DNA of 64,000 bases. Source: Apostichopus japonicus (lineage: Eukaryota > Echinodermata > Holothuroidea > Aspidochirotida > Stichopodidae). Location: contig NC_092576.1 of assembly GCF_037975245.1 (NCBI RefSeq), positions 10,125,501-10,189,500 of the forward strand, given 5' to 3'. The position numbers and the translations under genes are program-made. Positions 37,401-49,042 of this stretch are shown here, piece by piece. Position 1 is the first letter of the stretch. Each line of letters opens with the position of its first letter. The notes under the pieces are model-generated. The model was not told the origin of the DNA. It worked only from the letters and a program-made list of their open reading frames with translations, and searched no databases.

Positions 37401-40400
37401 TGGAACCACAAAGTCTGTGGCTTTGTACTTTATTAAGGGGGAGGGGGAAAAAAGAGAGAGATAAATTAAGGAATGGATTTATAGAAAAAATGATAAAGTT
37501 AAAACTTGGTATGTGAGTTGGAATAAACCATTGGTGGTGTAGGTTTTGTAGGTAACGTAGAGCCGAGCTGACCGGCGTATATCCTAAAGGAAGACATATA
37601 ATGCTGAAGTGGGCCACCTACGGCCTGCGGGCCACCTACGGCCCGTGGGCCACATGCGGCCCGCCAATGATTTTTTGCGACCCGTGAGATGTCTCAAGAA
37701 AAAGGAAAAAAATCAATCTCCTTTTACATCATCACAAAAAACGAGCAAGCTGCTTAGAATTTATCGGCACTAATGATGCTGTCAGGTAATGTAGCCTAGG
37801 CCTATTATCCCCATGAATTATCTACTGTACTGTATTGACATTATGTTTTTGTGAATACAGATTAAGTACACACACCTATTGCTTGAAAGTCCCCGGAATC
37901 AAAGGTTTGAAATCAATAGCAGGTCGTTGGTTAGGTGCGGCCCAGTCAATTTTTCACTCCTTATTTCTGGCCCATTCATTCAAAACGGTTGCCCACCCCT
38001 GATATAATGTACCAGGACTTTTTTATCTTATATATTAAAATATATATATATTTAAATCATAATGTTCAATAATTAGTTTGGAGATATTGCATTTGCAAAG
38101 AGAGGGGAAGAGTGTGCGAGACAGATTGTCTCTCATATTATAACTCTGTAACCTGGGTAGACTCCTTTTCAAAGAAAGTTCTACGACTCATATTTTCAAA
38201 CTATTTCTGCTGCGTTTAGTAACGTCTGTTTTATGGTTTTAAGTCTTAATTTGGTTTTGTAGTTAGTTCGTACAGTAGTAACAGATAGTTCTTAAAACAG
38301 ATACCTTTCTCTGGATGATGGAGCTTTATTGACTAATTACTGTAAAGTTGACTTCACAAACACTAATTATGCAGAATGTCACACACTGCAGTCGACCAGA
38401 AACATTTAAATTTGAAGGTGGATTTTTAATCTTAGAGAGTTTTTTTCTTATTTCTAACATCCTAAAACCAAAACATTCCTGCAAAATATCATATAGCCAA
38501 AGTACCATATAGCCACAATAGCATACAAAACCAAAAGACCATAGAGGGGAAAACACCAAATAGCCAAAAGAACATATAGCCAACATACCAAACAGAAATT
38601 TAGACAACTTGCTAGGCTGCTGCTTTTGAATTCACCGCTAGGCCTACTTTGATTAGTATAACCCATTTCTTGCCGACCTACTTTCCAGTTGAATTCAGTG
38701 ATACCCAAACTCAGGTCTATGTATTGATATATAGTGACAGAGTCTCCCTTGAAAATCAATCTTACGAGAGACATCTCCCCCCCCCCCACACCCGAAAAAA
38801 ATAAAATCAATACTGGCTTTCGTAGCTTCCTTTGCGAAGACATTCTTTCCAAGTGAACTGGAAGGTGGTGACTTATCTCTGGTGTTTTATATCTGTGTTT
38901 TCTAGGAGTCTTTGGGTTAGTGATTTTGTGGGGTAAGCATCCACACGCCTACTCCCAAAAAACTGTCCCCACCCTAGGGGAAACCTCCAAAGAATCTGAA
39001 GGTTATACCTAGTCTGCGTGGGCGTGACGACCGATCACGATGGGTTTGTTCCAGGTGGTGACCAGTCTAGGGATGTTCTTGCATATAATGGCCTCCCTGA
39101 GTGAATAACCCCCCCAATAAAAAAAATCCATCCTCTTCACAGGGGAATCCTGGAAAGACTCCTGAAGGTTATACCTGGTCAGCGTGGGCGTGACGACCAA
39201 TCACGATGGGTTTGTTCCAAGTGGTGACCAGTCTAGGGATGTTCTTGCATATAATGGCCTCCCTAAATACCGTACCGCCCAGGATGTTACGGATCGTACC
39301 GTTCGGTGACCTCCACATCTTCTTCAACTTGAATTCTGATCAATGAGATAAAAATTTATGTTCAGTATGAGTGTTCCTTTCTGCCAAAAATATAAAAAAT
39401 TTGCAAATACATTTTTCAGACATGAGATGAAAATGCTGGTGTGTCATATTCTCTGCTTATTGTTGAGCTTGACAATTCCAAGAGTACTGTAGTTATTTTA
39501 GCGTTTATTATGTCAGTATGAATTTTGAGATTATGTGAAAAAACTTATTTAATTAATTAATTTTTCGGTCTTCTCTGTCCTTTTTGTATTTTGTGTTAAT
39601 TTGTTCATATTTTCTTTGTACAGAGCTTAGGAACCTTTTTTATCCATTTATCAATTGTATTATTACTATTATTATACAGAATATGGTAGAATTTTAATTT
39701 AATAAAGGACAGTATTTTCTGGTGAATGAAACATCTCCATATCGTTAGTAAGTTAGCACACCAGCTTTATAGCTTGTTACAGTACCTTACCATGCTACAA
39801 ACACTATCATTTTGAAAAAGTGCAACGCACAAGAGTTAGAGGACAAAGTTATCAATAACCCTATTCAACACTAAAATTGATCAAATTTACTGCTAAATGC
39901 TGTAAATTTTGCATCCCCCCCAAAAATTCACAGCATTTTTCATTTTGTCACCAGACAAAATCCATTTAATGTCAACGGTGAGTCAACAACATTGAAATCC
40001 TAACTTGTTTTACTTACTTGTTTTTTTTTATCTCACAATGTGACCTCTAGAAGAAGAACCCCCCAAATATAGACACATGTACATGTAAAAAATTAACAGT
40101 TTTCACAGCTTTTTTGAAGAAAAAAATTCTCCAGAGGTACTGTACTGTACTTAAAGGCATTGAAGACTCGCCCCAAATGACTTTTTCTTCTTGTCGCTAC
40201 AAAATGCAGACAGTAATGAAACGTGATACAGTACCTTGTTATCTTTAATCTAGACCTGAGATGTCCATCGCTGCTATATACACTGTGTTGTGGGTATTGA
40301 TCATAGCTGCATGTATTGACTATACACTAGTGTCTAATTACCGACGGAAGCAAGTTGTGTGTGTATTTTCTGGGATCGATGGTGATATCTAACACTTCTG

Positions 40401-43400
40401 TTACACCTCATTTGAAACTAGGTCAGATTACAGGCATGAGACGTTTCTTTGTGCGTGAGTCTTCACACCCTTTCACATTTCATTTCTTGGACTCTGAGAC
40501 ATTATCTCTGGTTACAGAGATGGAATCACCCCTCTGTCACGGTTAAACGTTGTTTCCAACAGATGAATTACAGAGGTAGGATCACTGACCTGATGCACTG
40601 TTCCCTTAAAAGTTAGTCTGCTTCTTACAAATACACTTTCAGAGAATAACTTGACCTCACAGAAATGCAGGTACCGTACCATATATAGCTTTATGTACAA
40701 TAGACGAACAGTTTATATTGATATTCAATCAGTACTTTAAATTCATATTTCTACGGTTAGAGGACTTTTGGTTACAGTCATTTTTTGTTATGTGTTATAT
40801 ATTTGGCAAATTGCTACCCTAGAAAACCCCTATCCTCATATCAAGACAAACAGCTATGGGAACAGAGCATTTTGCGTGGCTGGGCCACGCCTCTGGAATG
40901 AGCTGCCAGCTGAACTCAGAACTGTTTCTAGTCTAACAACATTCTGAAAGTCAAAGCTGAAACCTACCTATTTAGACAGCATTAAGTACTGTAATGTGTA
41001 TTCAATTCTATTCATGTGGCACAGTACTCCAACAAACTCAAACATGCATGCTTTTCATTCTTCATACTCATTTATATTGTATTTTATTCTGCAGTTTTAC
41101 TACATATTTTGTGTCCTTTTTTTTTAGTAACTGTTACATAGCGTTTTAAAGCACTTTTGTGGATTTTACGCTTTATAAAATAAATTATTATTATTATATC
41201 ACGATTACCGTTGTGTGAAATAATGAACGGCAGTTGTCTGGTTATCTCAAATTGAGGTACACCTCACCAGGGTCACAGTCTCTACGTAATGTACAGTAGG
41301 AATCAAGGGTGGATGGGGAAAGGGGCATGGCGTGGGGTGGGGGGGAGGGGATGATTGTCTTCCTTGGCAATGCCGTAGACTGTATAATAAATTTTACAAG
41401 GGACTGGAAGATTTTTAGCATAATTGTTTCGATAAATGTTTACAGTATTTAACAGTCACTGGTGTTCTGTCCTTGGTCCACAATCACAATCAGTGAAGGT
41501 CCCATGCCCACTCCCTCCATCCCCCCCTCCCCCCAAAAGAAACAATAACAACAAACACCCTCTCCTATGGCTAAGGCCCGGCAAGTAAGCAAACAGCTGA
41601 AGTACTTGAACTCGGTTGATAATGGTATTGCGCCACACTACTTGGGTGAACTTGTTCAAAGTTATAACCCAACTCGTCGTCTGCGCTTTGGGTCCCAATC
41701 ATTGCTCTCTATGCACCCTGTGTCAACTAAATCTTATGGCGAGCGATCTTTCCAGTACTCCTCAACCCTCCTTTGGAATAAACTCCCACTCAACATAAAG
41801 AATGTCGTGTCTATGGGGATGTTCAAACTGTTTTGAAGACACACCTGTTTTCATTGTTATAATTGTTATGTTTACTCCTATTGTATATTGTGTACATATC
41901 TTTCACTTTCTTTTGTACAGCGCGGCGAGACTTTATTGTAAGTTGCGCTATATAAGAACTGTCTATTATTATCATTTGTACAATTCCATACCTACCTTCA
42001 ACTCTCTTCTCATCTGGTGTAATGGTTGCACACTTGACACCGACATTGTACTTCTTGACAGCATTGGCGCAATCCACAGTCACTGAAATAGAGAAACAAC
42101 CAAAAAAAAAACAATAGCCAAATGAAAAAGTAAACCTGGGTAAAAGTACTTTTAAGTTCATACAATAGTATGCAGATTACATCACATGATGGACTGCAAT
42201 TTAGTTTAATAAGTACGTCTGTATTTAAAACAAAAGTAGGTACTTTCATTTGCAAGCTACATACTGTACCTATCATCTTTAATCAAGTATTGCTGTTACT
42301 TATTAACGGCAACATTAACGGCTACATCAATATTAAGTACAAACATATTTCATCAATTAGTTTGTTCCTTTATACACTTTTTAATATCCATGGATTTGAT
42401 TTTCCCAAAATCTTGGGTGGATCCTTGTAATTGCAACGTTTAAGAGTGACCTCAAGAATCACTTCTTTACTTGTTCTTTTCGATTGTTGTTGAATCGTTT
42501 CTTTAAGCGCCTAAAGCAGCTACTTCTTGTTTCTGATTTGGCGAGTGCTATATACTGTACGTCCACTGTATTATTATTCTTATTATTTCCCAATGATATC
42601 AAAAGCAAAATAGTTGTTGTGACAACTTACTCCTGTCCAATGATCTGTTACTTGCTATATATATTCAGAAACTAAGGTCAAAATTGCCCCAATCTTGAAA
42701 CACCCAGGTTAGATGCCAAAACATCTGAGAGTTCTACAACTCCCTTGAGGCCTTGACCAATTAGATTTTAGTTGTAACACAAACAACCAGACCAGACCAC
42801 TGGTGACCTCAAACGACCTTTGACCTCTACCAATAACAAGAACTGTAGAGTACTGTATTTAAAAAGGGCCACAAACTGTGCATACCAAGTACATGTACAG
42901 TACTTCATGCAAGGTACATGAATGCCAGATTGAGTTATAAATCATGTTGATAATTTCCGCATACATGTACTGTACCATAAATGGCTTCACCCCGACATAG
43001 ATTCCTTCATCTTGGCAAGCAATCAAAATTAGTGAACGCAGAGTTCATCTGGAATTGTGACAGGTAAACCCCACATTACCCGCCTACATAGTGTGCAACA
43101 AGTTTGCACTTTATTTCCTGTAGTCAGAAGGTACTAGTCACAGTGTAGTACATAATACATACTAAAGTGCAATGCACTGGCAGGCCAGCTAACTAGCCTA
43201 CATATAACCTAACCAGTACAAATTTCAACACAAATATTTCAATATAGTCAAGTGGGGTAAAAAAGAACAATTTACCTAAAGTTTGCTCTAAAAATTGATG
43301 AGTAAGAGGTATTGCTTCGGTTCCAATGATCAAGTGTGTGGAGTGGGATTCTTTTAAAGAGAATCTAACGAAAATAACTTTTTTGTAAATGGAAAGTGTC

Positions 43401-46400
43401 GTATTTTGCGAAAAATGTTGTTACCCCAAAAATTTGCTTAATTCGGGGTAAAAAAAAACAATGCCGGGGTTAAGAAAAAACAATGCTAGAAAACAGCTAT
43501 TTTCTTCATGAATGTATCTTAAAATCATGTTTGCATATCATTACATCTAAGTATGAGCTACTACCTTTACATGAAAAAGGAAAAACATTATGAAATTGTC
43601 TTAATTCGTAAGTATGGATGGCTTGTGTCATATGTCATGCTCAGCCATATTCATACTGTACAGTGTGTATATGATACTACACAAATGTGGTGTAATATAG
43701 TAGAAACATTAGAGTTGAGCCAATTTCAGTTACTTCTGCCCATTTATTTAACATTTTTGACACATGACAGACATGAAAACTATTTGCCTAACCTCTAAAA
43801 TCAACATTATGGAAAAATTTATCCATTCGAGCAAAATAGGGAGTACATTGGAGCCGGAAAGTACTAGTTTTTTTTTACCCCATTCGCATCATTTTTTTGG
43901 GGTAAAAAAAAAAAAGGCCCCCCCATGGAGCGTGAATGAAGTTGGAGTAATTCTACCATGGGGGAGTGTAATATCACTAACTGCTATGCTGTAACTGCTG
44001 GAATAATCTCCACATCATATAAGCTGGGTATGCAGGAGAAAGTTTCGGATATGTGGTACAAACTTCAAATTTCACTATTTTAGCATTCGCTTGATTCGAT
44101 GAAGCGGTGATTGGCAGCGAAGTGACATAGAGTTCCAGAAATTATATAATAATAAACTAGACATATAGGACTATCACCCAAAATAAATTGGAACTGTGGC
44201 TAAATATTCCCCTTCTATAAAAGGGTTTTTTTTTTTTTACCCCAACTACCCCCTTGTTTTTTTTTTACCCCAACTGAATATAGACACCTGAAAAGCATTT
44301 TTGCCCTGTTTGTTTACAACTTAGATTATTTGCCATGATCATGCGATTATCTTTGTAAGACCATTGAGAGAGTTTTGCAAGCTGCTATTGTATACAAGAG
44401 AGTCAACCAACTAGGTTAATTTACTTACAGCGTATAAATTACCCAGTGCTACTTGTAAATACAGTAAAGCTCACACTTTGCCTGGATGTAAACTGTACAG
44501 CTTCAAATGACACACCATTATTCTGCAGTAATTTCACAGTCAGCCAAATGCAGGGCACATTCAGTACTGACCCACTGCCTTCTTAAAACAATGCTTTTAA
44601 AGCCTCGTTTCTCCATCCACGATCCCTCCCTGTGAACAATGCCGCAGCTAGTTGGCATGATTTTAAAGGGTATCACTACTCACCGAAGAAAATACAATGT
44701 TCTAACATTTCAGGGATGAGCATGGGGTAAAAAAAAATCACGTAACTTTGCAAAACTTGCGGTATAGGCTCTAGTGTGCATATGCTACAGTGTGATAGGA
44801 TAATAGTTTTTTGTCCCCGAGGCAGAAAAGAAATCACGGATATTCCGCGAATTCGCGGAAAAGGCTCATGCCTGCACATTGCACAACGACTGAAGTCCAG
44901 ACAGGTTTCTAATCAACCCTTTCCTTTCTCTAAACATCTGAGCTGTAGTTTCATTGTATCGGTTACATCACTGGGCTGCATACCAGCCAAATCCAGCAAT
45001 TAAGACCTTTCAAACCACCAAACCCAAAGAAGTGGGTCAAAGTATAATGTAATCAGATGATGCAGGCCCATAATGAGTTGGGCTTGCAACACTTACCATA
45101 CTGATCTATCGCAAACACAGTAAAAGGTAGGGGAGGGTAAGGTAAAGAGTGGGGGGAAGGGGAAGGGGAAGGGGAGGGGGACTCAAACAGTACCTTGGTC
45201 ATCGGTCTTATCACGGTTTTCTATGCTCAAGTCATAAACTTTGAGATCGACATCCACAAACGGGAAGATGAGCTTCTCCTTGATGGCTTCCCATATGATT
45301 CTAAAATAGAAACAAAAAGTCACTCTTTAGAGAAGAAAGATTTAATAAAGTATATAAATGAATTTTGTGAATGAGTGAAATACATGTTATATATATCCCT
45401 TGAGGTAAAATTGCCTCATGACCAACAATAATGTCAGAACAGAAGCCTAGAGGCTTTAGTCCCACATATCACCAATATAATAAGTAATATTATTTAATAA
45501 GTAGCGCATAATCAGCAAAGCTGCTCAAAGCGCTTTACAAATGTAGAACCTACAAACAAATAGTAACAAAAACCAAAATATTAAACATATAACCAATAAG
45601 GCAAAAAATGTAAAAGCAATTTAAGCGACAATATAAAAAACACCCGTACAGACTCACTATACCGTATACATATATTGTGGTATAAACTACAGTTAGTGTA
45701 TCTAGTAACCATCAAAGGACCACATCTCACCAATATAGTCTCACTGTACAGTATATTGTGATCTGAGACTGGTACTGTATGTACTGTACCTACAGAACAG
45801 TACTGTAACAGTACTGCATACTGTATTAAAGGGCTTTACATACTGTATGTAGTGCTGTACTGCACTGTACAGTACTGTACACAGTGTACAGTACTGTATA
45901 CATACAATACATACAGTACCAGTCTCATATCATTTTGCATTCTGCAGTAAAATGGATGGATAATGTACTGTAGGTTATGCATGTTTGACTTTACATACAT
46001 TACAGTAAGTAAGTACTACAGATGTTACCCATGAGCAGGTGTAGTTCAAGCAAGCAATGCATGATGTAAACCCTGGCTAAACTTGTCAGATTGCAAATAC
46101 TGTATGTTGGCATTTAATCTGTATACATGTATACAAGCCATAAGGTACAAACCGATCCACTAACACTAAATACATTGAACTTGTGGAAAAAGTATGGGTG
46201 GTACAGTACGTAAGCAAGCACTATTATTGTCAAACGATTACACCATCTCCATCTGTATGGTACACATCACCATCTTGAGAACAATTATGTGTCTACAACT
46301 CTGCAGTCATTGCAAGTTGCTGTACAAAGTTTTACTTTGAATTTGAAGACCAGTGTATACATGTAGTGTGCATGATACCACCTTACTGCAATTTCAACCA

Positions 46401-49042
46401 AGTTCCACCGCCATGACTACAGTATGTACATGTAAAGTGCTCAGTGTTAGTGGAATAAGGGGGGGGGGGTGGAGGGGAGGGCTGGAAGGGCCATGAGAAT
46501 AGGTTTTATACTTAATTTAGCTCTAAAAGGAGCTGAAATTAAATGCTCACAACACTGGCAATCCAGAGCAGAAATATATACTGTAAGCCCACAATGTTAA
46601 ACAATGAACTCAAATATATATTTTGCAGATCTACAATGAATTTCCCATCATTTTCATAGCCTCTTTAACTCTATCCTCTCCCATCACCCATTACATGTAC
46701 AGTATGGTGAATTCATGCATGTGTGGACAGAAATTAATTCATGATCAGCAGGGTCATCTACAAAGTCTGAAAATTCTTTAAATGACAAATCTACTTCTGG
46801 TGGTTTAAGATACAGTATACTGTATGTGCATAATAAGTTTAAAAGCAACTGATATGTCAAGTTGCTCACTTGTCAGGTTGGTTCATTAGAATTGATTTCA
46901 GTTAAATTGGACCACATAATTGGGCAATGCCTTGTACTTGAGATTGTGGGCCTATAGTCTGGTCCGGAAATAAAAACTGAGCAGTGTCCAGGAAATGAGT
47001 TGAAAAACACCTGTAGCAATTTTGATAAAATGGTTCCAAACATAAAACTCAGGACAGGTCTTTAAAACTTAGTTCAGGTCTAAGTCTGAACAGTTTGCTT
47101 GTTATCAACCATACAGTAATGAATGTTTAATACCCCCCCAAAAAAATATTAAAAAAGGGAAATATGATATATACAATTCTATGATTGTACATTTTAGAAA
47201 ATTGCAGTACTTATCATTGTTGACCTGACCAGAAATTGGAGCAGAAATTATGCCTATTAGTGACAATATGTATCACAAATATTAACTAACCTGGTCATCT
47301 CATCTCCCTGAATTTCAACGACTGTGCCAGCTATATAAAGAGAAAAAAAAATACATACATGGCATTGTTTATAGACTGCACAAAGTAAATTTACAGTGTA
47401 CAATTTCAAGTTTAAATGTAGGCTTTTAATGCAGCCTTGTCAGCTGTTTGATTCATAAATGTTCATTTCAAAAAGTGAAATATGATGGTATTAGCAATTA
47501 AGTAAGGGCATTTATGTTCTGTTAATGGATAGCGGTGATGACGATCGTGCTGATTTTACTAATCTGTTTTATTGAACTACTGTATCCTTTGGCAATGTGA
47601 TTTCATCCAACTTTCCAAGCTTTGACCAGATTCCGCTAGCATTAAACTTGCAAAGGTCTGGAGTTGAACTGCAAGACGCAAGGAAAAAATTTCCCTAACA
47701 TCTCGCATGCTTTGAAGTTTGGGTGAAATACAGTAATCCATGAAAGTGTCTCAAAATACAAAAAATTTATGTTTCTTTGTTAAACTGTGGGAATGCTGGC
47801 CATACTTGTTAAGGCTTTGTAGATTAAAATTCTGATTGAAAAAGTGGTTACAATTTGACCAAGGAACACAGCAACTACAGTGCTATAATTATCAGTGTAC
47901 ATTGCACAGCTACATGTATAACACGGTATACTAATTGAGCGAACATGAAAATTAAGCATACTGTACTCTACCATAGATATAAAAAGAGAAGAAAAATTTC
48001 CCTGAACTTTCCTCTTAAACATGATTCCATAGAAAAGTGTCTGGCAAGCCCTACCTAATTGTTTTAATGATTTGGTATTTGTGAAAAATGTTGTGCACGG
48101 ATATTGTACTGAACTTTACAAGTTACCTTGATTCAATTCTAGCTTAGGCCTAGGCTAGGTAACATAAACTTTCTGTGGTTAACACTTACAGTTAGGCCTA
48201 GCTTAGATGACATATAGAAGTCAAGTTGACATTCCTATTCTATCATTCCAATTCCTCTTAAAACTTTTAAGCCTACTCTGTAGACTTTAGTACCATCTCC
48301 TCTCTGAGTTGGCTACGAAACTCGAAGTCCTGTGTAATTTTAACACATAACTTCTGGACTTAACAAATTTAATTTGACATTGCAGAACTAACGATTCAAG
48401 TCCCAGGGCTACCTGTACATAGGCTGTTAAACTATTTGCGGGAAACTAGGCAGGACTAAGTCTATGAATAGCATAAAGTACAGCAAAGTTAGGCATTTCA
48501 GAGCTAAACAGTCCTTTGTTGCTGTGTCACATTTCCCAGTGAAATGTGTCAACTAGCCTAGGCCTAACACTAAATATGGGTATAGACAATATGATTGGTA
48601 AGTTTGGAACAGTTAAGCCTTTAGTTAAGGTAATCATATCTAACACATTGCCATAGTAAATGATCATCCAAGCTAAGGCCTAATAATTAATATTATAGCC
48701 GAACATCAGTCCTGAACAATTAAGTTACCTGTAGGCTAGTAATAGTATGAAGTGTGGTGATGGCCAATTCCTGGCTTCCGTTCGAATGATATATGGTTAC
48801 ATTAGTTAGTTCGTAGGCCTGATCCTAGCATGATACGTGGGACTAGGTGTGATAACATGCTAAGTCATTAATGTCTTTCGGTGTCGTAAGGATAAGCTAC
48901 AGACCTAACGAGAAACGAACCTAGGCTAGCATAGGACGAAATTTAAGTTAGGCTAATGCCACAGTAGCTATTTTGCAACAGGATTATAACACGAAACCTA
49001 AGGTAATACTTAGAAGCCTCATTCACCTTGAATTTTAGCCAT
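28446..49042 (-). CDS. IDH1: NADP-dependent isocitrate dehydrogenase, cytosolic type, 11 coding exons
   Basis: Converts isocitrate to 2-oxoglutarate, making NADPH. Minus-strand coding exons: 49042-49027, 47330-47291, 45300-45194, 42082-41996, 39335-39175, 37427-37213, 35593-35525, 34118-33967, 30802-30662, 29819-29657, 28524-28446. Every junction has GT/AG and matching phase; the total is 1230 nt, 409 residues, against 414 in human IDH1. It starts [19 protein letters not shown] with no mitochondrial presequence, so it is the cytosolic form. Residues R99, R108, R131 (human R100, R109, R132), Y138 and the D251/D274/D278 metal site ([10 protein letters not shown]) are present. The C-terminus is ..VRSQLQ; the AKL peroxisomal signal of mammalian IDH1 is missing. 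Introns are 0.7-4 kb and rich in repeats. Confidence 0.96.
28560..28716. mobile_element. Small MITE, copy A (CAGGGATG ends), upstream of IDH last exon
   Basis: Starts CAGGGATGGGAC and ends GCTCATGCCTG, imperfect inverted ends. It aligns over its length with 44711-44874, including GCGGTATAGGCTC and GCGAATTCGCGG. It lies in IDH intron 10, 36 bp from exon 11. Confidence 0.75.
30818..31025 (+). repeat. (AAAAT)n microsatellite in IDH intron 8
   Basis: About 35-40 pentamers, irregular at the left and pure at the right, starting 16 bp from exon 9's acceptor side (exon 9 ends at 30802). Confidence 0.98.
31996..32215 (+). repeat. Tandem duplication of about 125 bp in IDH intron 8
   Basis: Two copies of ACACTTCAGTTTATAC, TTGTCTCTTATTCACA, and ACAAACTGATC..GCCATGTACATTG. 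A second local duplication (CCCTAATGGAACCCA blocks at about 32247 and 32408) follows. Confidence 0.8.
32690..33097 (+). mobile_element. LINE 3' tail (L2/CR1-like RT C-terminus)
   Basis: Reads [20 protein letters not shown], then [20 protein letters not shown], the usual C-terminal peptide of L2/CR1-like reverse transcriptases. It is followed by CGCCTTGAGCAGTGGC and (ATT)n. Confidence 0.75.
35165..35290 (-). mobile_element. LINE 3' UTR tail fragment
   Basis: The minus strand reads AAGCGCCTTAGAGCAATTTC, then AGGCGCTATAGAAATTTTGT and (ATT)n. This is the 'GCGCC..CTATA..ATT' tail seen in the other L2/CR1-like copies here. Confidence 0.65.
35996..36034 (+). ncRNA. Hammerhead-ribozyme-like motif (unproven), in IDH intron 6
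   Basis: GCCT (35996-35999) and AGGC (36031-36034) can pair as a stem I. Between them lie CTGAAGA, a GATCC/GGATC hairpin, GAAAC and GTC, in the order of a hammerhead core. One extra A separates CTGAAGA from the hairpin, and stem III would be a single pair. Such motifs are known from Penelope-like elements. A relic or an unrelated hairpin is equally possible. Confidence 0.3.
37602..38001 (-). mobile_element. hAT-like non-autonomous element remnant in IDH intron 5
   Basis: The right end is GGTTGCCCACCCCTG, that is CAGGGGTGGGCAACC on the minus strand. The left side carries repeated CTACGGCC(T/C)G(C/T)GGGCCAC blocks. GGCCC-rich ends of this kind are frequent in hAT-derived repeats. The left terminus is missing or rearranged. 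Confidence 0.6.
38965..39110 (-). pseudogene. Decayed partial duplicate of IDH exon 5
   Basis: On the minus strand this segment repeats the 3' half of exon 5: [13 protein letters not shown], then [16 protein letters not shown]. The exon 3' flank (GGTATAACCTTC) is copied too. The copy has its own acceptor-like CACTCAG in front of GGAGGCC. The codon that is CAG (Gln) in the true exon is TAG here, just before the copied donor. The first half, with the first two arginines, is missing. It is a tandem duplication remnant in intron 5 and unlikely to give working enzyme. Confidence 0.85.
39175..39335 (-). CDS. IDH1: IDH exon 5 (substrate-binding arginines)
   Basis: This 161-nt exon encodes residues 84-137 and carries the substrate-binding motifs [26 protein letters not shown] and VIGRHAHAD. 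It is bounded by TTGATCAG on the acceptor side and CAG/GTATAA on the donor side, ending in phase 0. Its 3' half is copied again at about 39006-39104. Confidence 0.95.
40155..40470 (-). mobile_element. MITE copy 3 (GAAGACTCGC family), in IDH intron 4
   Basis: Reverse-complement copy with ends AGGCATTGAAGACTCGCCCC and GAGTCTTCACACCC. It is shorter than the other two through internal deletions. The flanking target duplication is less clear. Confidence 0.75.
40790..41200 (+). mobile_element. LINE 3' tail (L2/CR1-like)
   Basis: Reads [20 protein letters not shown], then [11 protein letters not shown], a frame break, and KSKLK. It ends with GCACTTTTGTGGATTTTACG, then TTTATAAAATAAATTATTATTATT. A truncated RT C-terminus with its ATT tail. 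Confidence 0.8.
41560..41980 (+). mobile_element. LINE 3' tail (L2/CR1-like), next to IDH exon 4
   Basis: Reads [20 protein letters not shown], then [17 protein letters not shown], then [17 protein letters not shown]. It is followed by GCGCTATATAAGAACTGTC and TATTATTATC. It ends within 20 bp of IDH exon 4 (41996), very close to the donor side of that exon. Confidence 0.8.
42430..42600 (+). mobile_element. LINE 3' tail fragment
   Basis: TTTAAGAGTGACCTCAAGAA, CACTTCTTTACTTGTTC, then TTTAAGCGCC, AGTGCTATATACTG and (ATT)n. Same layout as the neighbouring tails, with only the last codons and the 3' UTR. Confidence 0.6.
43249..44276. mobile_element. 1.03-kb hAT-like element with GGGGTAAAAAA ends, in IDH intron 3
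   Basis: The left end is CAAGTGGGGTAAAAAAGAAC. The right end read inward is CAGTTGGGGTAAAAAAAAAAC. The flanks AATATAGT (43241-43248) and AATATAGA (44277-44284) match at 7 of 8. GGGGTAAAAA blocks also occur inside, in both orientations (43444, 43465, 43870, 43900, 44228). Two short open frames inside are not similar to a transposase that I recognise. Confidence 0.78.
44711..44874. mobile_element. Small MITE, copy B (CAGGGATGAGC ends), in IDH intron 3
   Basis: Ends CAGGGATGAGC / GCTCATGCCTG are inverted with one mismatch. It holds the perfect 14-bp palindrome CCGCGAATTCGCGG. Same orientation as copy A. No clear target duplication in either copy. Confidence 0.78.
45480..45640 (-). mobile_element. 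LINE 3' UTR tail fragment
   Basis: The minus strand reads TTTGTAAAGCGCTTTGAGCA, then GCTGATTATGCGCTACTTAT and an AT-rich end. The 'AAGCGCTTTGAGC..GCGCTA' form is the LINE tail family seen above. Confidence 0.55.
45690..46010. repeat. TACTGTA/GTACAGTAC-rich block in IDH intron 2
   Basis: About 20 occurrences of TACTGTA or TACAGTA in 320 bp, many merging into palindromes such as GTACAGTACTGTAC. There is no fixed period, so it is not a simple satellite. Confidence 0.8.
46011..49026 (-). other. IDH introns 1-2
   Basis: Intron 1 (47331-49026) is rich in TAGGCCTA-like words at 48130-48990. Apart from exon 2 (47291-47330), no further coding sequence or known repeat was found. Confidence 0.6.
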
